Assembly (NCBI GenBank): GCA_964475515.1
Contig: CAYYWW010000007.1
Coordinates: 1 to 26,026, forward strand
Origin: CAYYWW01 sp964475515
GTDB lineage: Archaea; Aenigmatarchaeota; Aenigmatarchaeia; QMZP01
DNA length: 26,026 bases
Reading direction: 5' to 3'
Shown here: piece after piece, positions 15,872 through 23,424 of the stretch
Position numbering within the stretch: position 1 is the stretch's first letter
Layout: each line of letters starts with the position of its first letter
Translations under genes and position numbers: made by a program
The notes under the pieces: generated by a model
The model's input: only the letters and a program-made list of their open reading frames with translations
The model's database searches: none
What the model was told of the DNA's origin: nothing

Positions 15872-17585
15872 GAATAATTCCAAGAAAACGGAAATGATGG
15901 AAGAAGATATAATAACAAATGAAGAGCTTTTAAAGGAAGTTGAAAAGATAAAGGGTAAGATTGAACTTTTAGAGGGGACACGAGAAGAGTTAAATGACAG
16001 AATAGCATCCATTTCAGAAGAAGTCGGTGACCTCAGAAGGATGATACTTGACAGGGAACAATCACAAAGAGAGTTAGAGGTCAATTTTGAAAAGGTAAGG
16101 GACGCTGTAGAGCAAATAGAACCATTAAAAATTGCAAAAGAGATGGAAAAACTATCAGCAGAGATAGAAAAAACGTCTGCAAGAGTGGAAATAAACGAAC
16201 AATTATTTAGGAATTTTGATGAAGAAATAAAAAAGGTTAGAGAAGTTCTTTCTAGATTTAAGAGTTTTGAGAACCTTGTAGATTTAGAAAAAAGGATAAA
16301 CGAAAAGGTGAGTAGAATTGAGAAAGCGGAGAGGTATACAGAGAGGATGGCCTCTAAAGCAGAAGGTATATTTGCTGATTTGAACGAAAAATTGCTCGCA
16401 CTCAAAGATAAACTTGACACTATAAAAAAGGTTGATGATCTTACGAAGGACCTTGTTAAAGAAGTAGATCAGCTCAGCCTGAAATTAGAAAAGGACGTTG
16501 CGAAAACTGAGGATTTGGACAAACTCAAACAGTCCTTGGAGAAAAAAATAGAGAAGAAAACAGATCTTTTAGAAGCAAAAATAGAAAGCAGAATAAATGA
16601 GATTGTCAATGAAATTCCAGCACACGAAGACTACAACGTAGAAGATATTAAAAACAGAATAAAAGAACTCGCAGCATCAATTAAGGACCTTGAGAGGAAA
16701 AACATTCATCAAAAATCTGAATTGGAAGATGTTATGAAAAGAGTGGAATCAGTTCTCAAAATGTTTAAAAGTCCTGAAGAGCTGCTGGATGAAAGGGAAA
16801 AAATAATTAACTTGATGAAAAAGGTAGAATCCGACTATAGATCCGGTTCGTTGAAAAGGGAGTCGTATAAAGAAATAATAGAAGCGAATAAAAAGAGACT
16901 TGAAGCCATAGATGCTATTTTAGAGAGAATTAATCAGGAAGCTATATATAAAAAAGTCAAGTATTTGGAAAGAATTTTAAACACTCTTTTAGAAAAGAGT
17001 GAAGAACATATATCAAAAAGTGTTTTTAACGATACCGTTAAAAAACTGTTTAAAGAACTTGATACTTTATCCGAAAGGTGTAATAAAGTTGGTGGATTGG
17101 GAAAAAATGTTAAAAGAGCGTTAGAATTCAGTAAGCTTTCATCTGAACGGTTAGATCTATTGGAAAAAAGATTGCAGAAGCTCCAGGAAAAACTTGTTAA
17201 ATTTTCTGAAATAGAAAGTAGCATCAACAACATTAGGGAGAAATTGGAAGAAAACAGAAAAGTCATCGAAAAAGTAAAGAAAGATAGTGAAAAAAAGACA
17301 GAGAGTAAAGAAATAACAGAGCTGAGCAAGAAAATTGCCGAAATATTTAATCGCATTGCCTCCATAGAAAAAAAGCAAGACGAACTCATCGAGTATAAGG
17401 AAAGAATTAATCCATCTGACATAACAAAACTCCTAAGTGCTTTTGCGGAACTTGAGAATGAAGTGGAGAGTTTAAAGGAAGAAAAAGCTGATGCTAACGA
17501 TCTTCTTCAAATCAAAAAATCATTTGAAGATGTTGTGAAAAGGAATGTTGAAATTATAGAAAAACTTTTGGAGGAGGAGAAATGA
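15864..17585 (+). CDS. Cytoplasmic coiled-coil protein with SHOCT-like hairpin
   Basis: 573 residues, almost wholly heptad-patterned and rich in Glu, Lys, Leu and Ile. There is no signal peptide or membrane helix, so it should be cytoplasmic. Coiled coil runs from about residue 15 to 300. Then comes a helical hairpin at residues 315-349 (16806-16910) with the pattern Y-R-S-G-S-L-K-R-E-S-Y, like SHOCT-type oligomerisation hairpins and matching one in the tail of the 1,712-aa surface protein. More coiled coil follows to the C-terminus. Only one cysteine (in C-N-K-V-G-G) is seen. It overlaps the upstream gene by 8 nt and the downstream gene by ATGA. The ATG at 15864 has no strong Shine-Dalgarno, so coupling to upstream translation is likely. 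A scaffold role is inference; resemblance to SMC-like proteins is only compositional, as there is no ATPase head. Confidence 0.9.
   Translation: MAKNNSKKTEMMEEDIITNEELLKEVEKIKGKIELLEGTREELNDRIASISEEVGDLRRMILDREQSQRELEVNFEKVRDAVEQIEPLKIAKEMEKLSAEIEKTSARVEINEQLFRNFDEEIKKVREVLSRFKSFENLVDLEKRINEKVSRIEKAERYTERMASKAEGIFADLNEKLLALKDKLDTIKKVDDLTKDLVKEVDQLSLKLEKDVAKTEDLDKLKQSLEKKIEKKTDLLEAKIESRINEIVNEIPAHEDYNVEDIKNRIKELAASIKDLERKNIHQKSELEDVMKRVESVLKMFKSPEELLDEREKIINLMKKVESDYRSGSLKRESYKEIIEANKKRLEAIDAILERINQEAIYKKVKYLERILNTLLEKSEEHISKSVFNDTVKKLFKELDTLSERCNKVGGLGKNVKRALEFSKLSSERLDLLEKRLQKLQEKLVKFSEIESSINNIREKLEENRKVIEKVKKDSEKKTESKEITELSKKIAEIFNRIASIEKKQDELIEYKERINPSDITKLLSAFAELENEVESLKEEKADANDLLQIKKSFEDVVKRNVEIIEKLLEEEK
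17570..17577 (+). promoter_or_regulatory. Strong Shine-Dalgarno for the 233-aa gene
   Basis: GGAGGAGG sits 4 to 11 nt before the ATG at 17582, inside the last codons of the preceding gene, where it also encodes its terminal run of glutamates. It is the best ribosome site in the window and fixes the start of the next gene despite the ATGA overlap. Confidence 0.7.
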
Positions 17586-18283
17586 CGCACCCAAAGAAAC
17601 CCTTAGAGAAAAATGCTGCCAAACAACGTTTTAAGGAACTTGAGAAGAAAATGAACAGAAACTTTAAGCTGCAGTCAAGGGAAATCGAGAAAATAAAGAA
17701 TTTCTTTACGTTTTTCCTGGAAAAGACATCAGCTCTTGATAAAAGAGTTTCGGTGATGGAGAAAAAGTTGGCCGGTCTTGAAACGCTTATGTCCAAAATC
17801 AACAAGATTGAAGGCAATAAGGAAGCGTTGATAAACACGAAAATCGAAAAGAATGCGTTGTCCATTAACATGCTTGAAAACCAATTGAACAAGATTACAA
17901 AAACTTTGATATCATTGGAAAATAAAATTAGTAAGGCCGAATCACTTGGCTCGAAGGTTGAGACAATAATGTCATCTTTGAATAAGAATGCCAAAGAAAA
18001 TGAAGATATCAAAACACCTGGAAACCAAAAAACAATCGACACAAGCAATGATTTTGCTATTCTATTTACTGAACTTAAAAAGCATAGACAGGTTATAACT
18101 AAGACTAAAAGAAAACTGAAAGAAGTTCTAGATGAGGTGCGTGTGCTGAAAGATAGAATAGAACGTTTGGAAACGAAAAAATCTGACTATGATGATGTTG
18201 AAAAATTAAAGGTTGATTTGGGAACAACGAAAAAGAGGTTAGAAGAGATTGTTAATTTACTGCTTGAAAAGAGCATGGAGTAA
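17582..18283 (+). CDS. Small cytoplasmic coiled-coil protein
   Basis: 233 residues with no signal peptide, membrane helix or cysteine. Residues about 10-145 form a long heptad-rich helix (F-K-E-L-E-K-K-M, then I-E-K-I-K). A less ordered, Asn/Thr/Asp-rich break at about 140-155 is followed by a second helix to the end (K-R-K-L-K-E-V-L-D-E-V, R-I-E-R-L-E). The start at 17582 is backed by a strong GGAGGAGG and overlaps the previous stop as ATGA. The stop lies 2 nt before the next ATG. The product is not recognised. Its place between another coiled-coil protein and a surface protein, with coupled translation, suggests a subunit of the same cytoplasmic scaffold. It could pair with the neighbouring coiled-coil proteins, but that is inference. 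Confidence 0.87.
   Translation: MTHPKKPLEKNAAKQRFKELEKKMNRNFKLQSREIEKIKNFFTFFLEKTSALDKRVSVMEKKLAGLETLMSKINKIEGNKEALINTKIEKNALSINMLENQLNKITKTLISLENKISKAESLGSKVETIMSSLNKNAKENEDIKTPGNQKTIDTSNDFAILFTELKKHRQVITKTKRKLKEVLDEVRVLKDRIERLETKKSDYDDVEKLKVDLGTTKKRLEEIVNLLLEKSME
18277..18280 (+). promoter_or_regulatory. Shine-Dalgarno for the 1,712-aa surface protein
   Basis: GGAG ends 5 nt before the ATG at 18286 and overlaps the last codons of the previous gene. It supports this ATG, which also gives a complete signal peptide. Confidence 0.5.
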
Positions 18284-18285
18284 TT

Positions 18286-21200
18286 ATGAGCAAATTCATT
18301 AAAATAAAATCAATTTTGGTATTTTTAGTTGTCTTTATATTCTTAGTTTCCGATGTTAATGCTCTTGATGAATGGTGGAATGCAAGTTGGCATTATAGGA
18401 TGAAGGTAGAAATAAATTCCACAGATTATGAGAGGGTTGACACACCAATTGAGATTGTGATAAATTTCACAAACGAGCTAAATGCTCTTGGTATCTATGA
18501 TAATTTTGACAGCAATTCTGTTAGAGTTGTGGAGTACGATTCTCTTGGGAATGTTCTCTATGAAATTCCCTCTCAATTTGATCCCGACTCTAATTATAAT
18601 GCATCTGACAACGCTGTAGGTGAAGTGGTATGGATAATGAATGGTACAACACCCGTAGGTACGATGAGATATTATTACATATATTTTGATACAGAGGGTA
18701 AACAGCAAGAAAACTATCCGACAAACCTTACATACAGTTTTAACGGCGAGGAAATATATGTAAACAACACAAAACTTGAGATAAGAATAGACACCAACAG
18801 AGCAGAACTCACATCTGGAATATATTATGCAAAGAGAAGGGATTCTAATGTAGTCATATTTGATAGGCCGTCTACCGAAAGAGCGGTGGAATATCTTCAG
18901 TATTATAACGGAACAAATCTTGGGTTTGATTTAAGAAATAATGCATCCTTCACATCTGGTCCGGTAAGACTTATAGTAGAGCAGGTAGGTGATGAAATTA
19001 TATGGAATGACCCGACCCAAAAAACAGAAGGTTATATTATTAAAAGATACACGTTTTATGCGAATAGTGAATGGATAAAAATAGAACACATATTCAAGAA
19101 TAATGCTACATATACTATATACAGGAGTTCAAATGGTGTTGGTGCTCTGAATTTGGATGCAGACAGAGCATTTGGGATGGATGCTGTCCAAGGTTCAACT
19201 ACTGACCCGTATTCTTGGTATTCCGCTTATTCCAGTTCAGGAAAAGGTCTCGGTGTGATTAACATAAAAGAAAACCAAACGACGAACTTTTACGCGAACT
19301 ACGATCTTCTCAATGGAAAAATCGGGATACAACTGGATAACACGAGCATAACTTCTGGCGGAACTATTTCAGAAGAAGCTGTTGTGTACTTTAATGATCA
19401 GGCAAGTCACACCCCTGTTCAAACTATGAGAGACAAGCTTGCAAATTGGGTTAACATAACATCATATTCATCTGAAAAATACACATTCAGTATAGTTGCT
19501 GACACTGATTTTAACATCTACAACCGAGGTGAAATTATAGTTATAACGGGTAATGTAACGCAAAATAGTAATAACATTTCTTTCTCTGTGAATGCTACTA
19601 TTGATAAGGGAACTTCCAACACAAATGATGATGTAACTATTGTTCTTTATGATGATGGAACACATGGTGATCAGTTGGCTGGGGATAACGTTTACACAGG
19701 AAATTATACTCTTTTGAGTGATGATGTCGTTGGTGCTTGGAATATAACAGTATATGCATACGACTCTTCAGGTTATTATATAAACACCTCAAGCACATCC
19801 GTGAATATTTCCAATATATACAGTCTTAATCTCACTATACTGAATCCTATTGGACTAACAGAAAGAATAGTCTATGCAAATCTCACTGTTAAAAATTTCA
19901 GGAACGATACTAATATAGACTCGGCTGTTGTTTCTTGTGAATATGACTCGGTTCCTGTCACAAACATATCAGATCTGGGAGATGGCAAGTACATTATAAA
20001 CTTCACTGCCCCTAGTGAGCCGGGTGAATATGTCCTAACATGCAACGCAACAAAAAATAATAACACTGGCAGTGACTCTTCAATTTTCCGAGCAGATGCA
20101 CAAAAAACAGATATCAGAGTTGAAATAAAACCCCAAATATTTTACGCAAATAATATAACCCTCTATCAAAACCAAACGTTTGAGGTAAATGTGACTTTAA
20201 CAAATATTGGTAACGGAACTGCATATTACACAAACATAACATTTAATTTACCTTACAATTGGTTAGTTTCTCCGACATATGATTCATGCGGTAATTTATC
20301 TGTTTCCGATAATTGTACAAAATATTTCAACATAACAATAGCATCCAACACGTCCCCTGAAAACTATACGATAACCGTGTATGCAAACTGGATAAATCCT
20401 GATTCTACATACAATTCTTCTTATAACACGTCTACTGTGGGTGTTTTAAGTAATCCCATTGTTGATGTGCTGGAAGAAGAAATAAACAAAACCATAAACG
20501 AAGGTGAAACAGCATTATTTAATTTAACAGTTAAATCTATAGGTAATGACCTTGTAGAAAGCATAAACATTTCATGCGTTTCCGGTGTTGTCTGTACAGA
20601 ATTTAATGTTAACTTCAGTCAGAACTACGTATCAAATCTGGCGGTTGGTGAAGAGGTTATTATAAACACATACGTGACAGTTCCCGAAGGTTATCAAGAA
20701 GGGAGTTATTCAGGAATAATAAACGTTACTTCTTCCAACGGTGGATACGATGAAGTTCTTTTAAATGTAACTGTCCCGGAAAGTTATACATGGATTTTGT
20801 TGCCAGAGAGCTGTTCCATATCTACATTATCTGAAAAAAGCGGAACCGTTTGCCAAGTAAGGGTGAACACTACAGGAAACAAACCATTAAATTTCAGTAT
20901 TACACCAAGCTCGGATAACTATACAAGTGTGAATGTTACATCGTTTTCTTTAGATTCACAATCATCTTATGTTTTTTCGGTATTGTATAACACAAGCGGT
21001 GCAAGTATTGGGAGTTATATTACAGTTTATAATATTAGTTCAAGTTATAATTCAACCCCCGGTAATCCTGCGAGTAGAAATTTAACAATAAACCTGAGTG
21101 TAGTTTTAGGTCCATTGATTACAAGCCTGGTGGTTAATGAAAGTGAACAGACAAACCCTGTAACTATTAAATTAAAGATTGTTGACTTATCGAATTCTTC

Positions 21201-23424
21201 TATTGAATTTGCAAATGCTACGATAACACTCCCAAATGGAAGCCAGTACACTGCAACATTAATTAATGTAACTCCAAACATTCCCGGGGAAACTAGTTAT
21301 TGGGAATATAATTTTTCAGATACCCTACAAAGAGGGGTATATAGCGTATCATTTATAGTTTACGATAAACAAGGTGGTTATTCAACGGTAGATGATACAT
21401 TTAAAGTGTACTCTAAATTGAATGTGATATCCCTTACTGGCTGGAGTACATATTATCCTGGTGAAATACCATCAATTAACTATAGTTTAACTGATGGTGT
21501 TGGTACGCCTTTAGTGGCCAACGTCAGTATAAAGGTATTAAATCCTGATAATATTTTACTGTTCAACGAGAGTTATGTTACAAATGAAAATGGAACTTTT
21601 GATGTCCTGCCAAATTTCCAGATACCTTCCGATGCAATGACAGGATCTTATAAATTAGTCACAACAACTGTTTATTTCGATGAGCATGTTAACCTAACGG
21701 TTAACAAAACTAAAACATATTTCTTTAACGTTGTAAGTAGAATTTATGTCGATCTCGATACAAGTCTTGTTACCTATCCTCAAAATGTACTAAAATTCTA
21801 TATCTTAGTTTATAGTGATAGTGAGATAGAACCGCTCAATCTTACCTTAACTGTTTATGACCCACTCAATGACGTATTTCTAACATCGCAAAAGAGTGAA
21901 ATGGATATCATAAACCAGACAGAATCTTTCATTGTTTATGTTTCAGAACATCTTCTACCATCTGATGTGTCGCTTGGTACGTACCTCGCTGTTCTTGATA
22001 TCCAACAAGGTGATAGACATACTATGAAATTGAAAGCGTTTAGGATATCAAGTGGCGGACCTTATGACGTTGTTATAAGTTCTATAGAATCAGAGGTTCA
22101 GCAAGGGGATTATTTGGATTTCGAAATAACAATAGAGAACATGGGAGAACTTCCACAAGACGTTTATCTTGATTATTGGATATCAGACCCTCATGGAAAT
22201 ACGTACGACAGTGTTTCTGGTGAGGCTGTTTTTGTTGACGCAAATAGCAGCAGGAGTTTCCAAAGACGGCTTTTTATCTACTCTAATCAGCCTGTGGGAA
22301 CTTATTATTTGAATGTGAGAATGACCTACTCTTCACTTCAACCGAGCATACACGTAAACAGGACGTTTAGTGTAATAATACCTTCTGCAGTTACTCCAGC
22401 TCCAAGTGCTGGTGGCGCTGCCCCTGTAACAGGCATTGTTACTGCAGCAGAAGAAATTTACAAAATAAACATATCTGCTCTTTATCCAGAAAGTATCGAG
22501 GTAGAACGTGGCGGCGTTAGGTACCTTACAATAGAAATCAAAAACAATGGTAATGTTGAACTCAGTGATATCTACATAGAAATCTCTGGGATCCCAAGCA
22601 ATTGGTTTAAAAAAATAGGGAAAATAGGGACACTTGCACCGGGAGATGTGGGTATCCAGATTGTAAAATTCGAAATTCCAGATAATGCTGAAATAAAAAC
22701 ATACGAAGCTAAAATTAAAGTGAGTACGGATAGAGTACAGGACGAAAGGTGGATTAAAATTACAGTCTATGAAACCCGGAAAGATATGCTCTATTCGATG
22801 ATAGAGAAGATACGAGACAAGATAAGCGAACTTGAAAAGAAAGCGTATAGATTAGATGTAATAAATATAACCGGTGTGCTTGAGCTCATGGAAAAAGCAA
22901 ATTACATTCTCAACGAAGCTGAAGATTGCTTGAAAGGTGAAAACATACTTACCTGTGAGAAAAAAATAAGAGAAGCGGAAAATATGGTCGAAAGGATAAA
23001 TTATGAAATCATGAAAAAGAGGTTGAAAGAAAGGGTTCTGTTATTACCAATTGGTTCTGTTTTAGCCATAACATTTTTCCTCACTTTAATTATGATAACT
23101 TTAATATTTTATCCGAAAAGAAAGGCTGTTAATAAAAAATTGAACAAAATAAGAAAGTTGATTACAAACGAATTCGCAGTTGAAACTGTGGGTCAGGATG
23201 GAATAGAAAATGTTGTTTTGGAAAGAAGAAGGGAATTGATAGACCTGTTAAAAACACTTGATGAGCAATTCAAAGAAGGTGTAATATCCAAGGAAACTTA
23301 TGTTGAGTTAAAGAGAAAATACAGCAAAGAATTGCGTAATATTAAAATAAAGGTTTGCAAATCATGTGGTGCTGCCAATGAGGATGATGCAGAGTACTGC
23401 ATCAAATGCGGTGAAAAATTATGA
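18286..23424 (+). CDS. Large NEW3-repeat surface protein with membrane helix and cytoplasmic zinc ribbon
   Basis: 1,712 residues, complete. It has a signal peptide with probable cleavage after A26 (D-V-N-A, then L-D). The N-terminal domain opens W-W-N-A-S-W-H-Y-R, resembling DUF2341-type starts. A D-D-G-T-H-G-D segment (about 460) and Ig-like domains follow. An A-B-C-D supermodule (20095-21410) is shared with the giant gene. Then come macroglobulin- or CARDB-like domains, a Pro/Ala/Gly linker (about 22387-22440), a membrane-proximal NEW3 domain and a helical stalk with a cysteine pair. The membrane helix is about 1588-1609. The cytoplasmic tail carries a SHOCT-like hairpin (1652-1686) and a C4 zinc ribbon C-x2-C-x10-C-x2-C (C1691, C1694, C1705, C1708). 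Sequons are frequent outside and absent in the tail. The stop overlaps the next ATG as ATGA. Probably a glycosylated surface subunit anchored to a cytoplasmic scaffold. Confidence 0.93.
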   Translation: MSKFIKIKSILVFLVVFIFLVSDVNALDEWWNASWHYRMKVEINSTDYERVDTPIEIVINFTNELNALGIYDNFDSNSVRVVEYDSLGNVLYEIPSQFDPDSNYNASDNAVGEVVWIMNGTTPVGTMRYYYIYFDTEGKQQENYPTNLTYSFNGEEIYVNNTKLEIRIDTNRAELTSGIYYAKRRDSNVVIFDRPSTERAVEYLQYYNGTNLGFDLRNNASFTSGPVRLIVEQVGDEIIWNDPTQKTEGYIIKRYTFYANSEWIKIEHIFKNNATYTIYRSSNGVGALNLDADRAFGMDAVQGSTTDPYSWYSAYSSSGKGLGVINIKENQTTNFYANYDLLNGKIGIQLDNTSITSGGTISEEAVVYFNDQASHTPVQTMRDKLANWVNITSYSSEKYTFSIVADTDFNIYNRGEIIVITGNVTQNSNNISFSVNATIDKGTSNTNDDVTIVLYDDGTHGDQLAGDNVYTGNYTLLSDDVVGAWNITVYAYDSSGYYINTSSTSVNISNIYSLNLTILNPIGLTERIVYANLTVKNFRNDTNIDSAVVSCEYDSVPVTNISDLGDGKYIINFTAPSEPGEYVLTCNATKNNNTGSDSSIFRADAQKTDIRVEIKPQIFYANNITLYQNQTFEVNVTLTNIGNGTAYYTNITFNLPYNWLVSPTYDSCGNLSVSDNCTKYFNITIASNTSPENYTITVYANWINPDSTYNSSYNTSTVGVLSNPIVDVLEEEINKTINEGETALFNLTVKSIGNDLVESINISCVSGVVCTEFNVNFSQNYVSNLAVGEEVIINTYVTVPEGYQEGSYSGIINVTSSNGGYDEVLLNVTVPESYTWILLPESCSISTLSEKSGTVCQVRVNTTGNKPLNFSITPSSDNYTSVNVTSFSLDSQSSYVFSVLYNTSGASIGSYITVYNISSSYNSTPGNPASRNLTINLSVVLGPLITSLVVNESEQTNPVTIKLKIVDLSNSSIEFANATITLPNGSQYTATLINVTPNIPGETSYWEYNFSDTLQRGVYSVSFIVYDKQGGYSTVDDTFKVYSKLNVISLTGWSTYYPGEIPSINYSLTDGVGTPLVANVSIKVLNPDNILLFNESYVTNENGTFDVLPNFQIPSDAMTGSYKLVTTTVYFDEHVNLTVNKTKTYFFNVVSRIYVDLDTSLVTYPQNVLKFYILVYSDSEIEPLNLTLTVYDPLNDVFLTSQKSEMDIINQTESFIVYVSEHLLPSDVSLGTYLAVLDIQQGDRHTMKLKAFRISSGGPYDVVISSIESEVQQGDYLDFEITIENMGELPQDVYLDYWISDPHGNTYDSVSGEAVFVDANSSRSFQRRLFIYSNQPVGTYYLNVRMTYSSLQPSIHVNRTFSVIIPSAVTPAPSAGGAAPVTGIVTAAEEIYKINISALYPESIEVERGGVRYLTIEIKNNGNVELSDIYIEISGIPSNWFKKIGKIGTLAPGDVGIQIVKFEIPDNAEIKTYEAKIKVSTDRVQDERWIKITVYETRKDMLYSMIEKIRDKISELEKKAYRLDVINITGVLELMEKANYILNEAEDCLKGENILTCEKKIREAENMVERINYEIMKKRLKERVLLLPIGSVLAITFFLTLIMITLIFYPKRKAVNKKLNKIRKLITNEFAVETVGQDGIENVVLERRRELIDLLKTLDEQFKEGVISKETYVELKRKYSKELRNIKIKVCKSCGAANEDDAEYCIKCGEKL
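20095..21410 (+). repeat. NEW3-like supermodule A-B-C-D in the 1,712-aa gene
   Basis: Same order as in the giant gene. A is from 20095 (L-T-N-I-G-N-G, C-G-N-L-S, W-I-N-P-D-S). B is from 20449 (S-N-P-I-V-D-V, S-I-G-N-D, paired cysteines, S-Y-S-G-I-I). C is from 20779 (Y-T-W-I-L-L-P, N-T-T-G-N). D is from 21109 (T-L-P-N-G-S, G-V-Y-S-V-S-F-I-V-Y-D). It is more diverged than copies within the giant gene. Confidence 0.65.
23356..23421 (+). other. C-terminal C4 zinc ribbon of the surface protein
   Basis: Residues 1691-1712 show C-K-S-C-G, then ten residues between the cysteine pairs, ending C-I-K-C-G. This is the double zinc-ribbon (zinc-ribbon_2/3) pattern. It lies on the cytoplasmic side and abuts the next gene, which opens with the same fold. 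Confidence 0.8.
23410..23414 (+). promoter_or_regulatory. Shine-Dalgarno for the 611-aa gene
   Basis: GGTGA ends 6 nt before the ATG at 23421. It lies in the codons for the last C-G-E of the zinc ribbon of the preceding protein. It supports reinitiation at the ATGA overlap. Confidence 0.55.

Noticed and set aside
15854..16420. 188-aa minus-strand open frame opposite the coiled-coil gene
   Set aside because: Its Ser/Leu/Phe-rich product is the usual mirror of Glu/Lys/Leu coiled-coil codons; no domain or ribosome site, and the plus-strand gene is clear.
15864..17585. SMC or Rad50-like ATPase
   Set aside because: It is long coiled coil with hinge-like breaks, but there is no Walker A, Walker B or ABC signature at either end.
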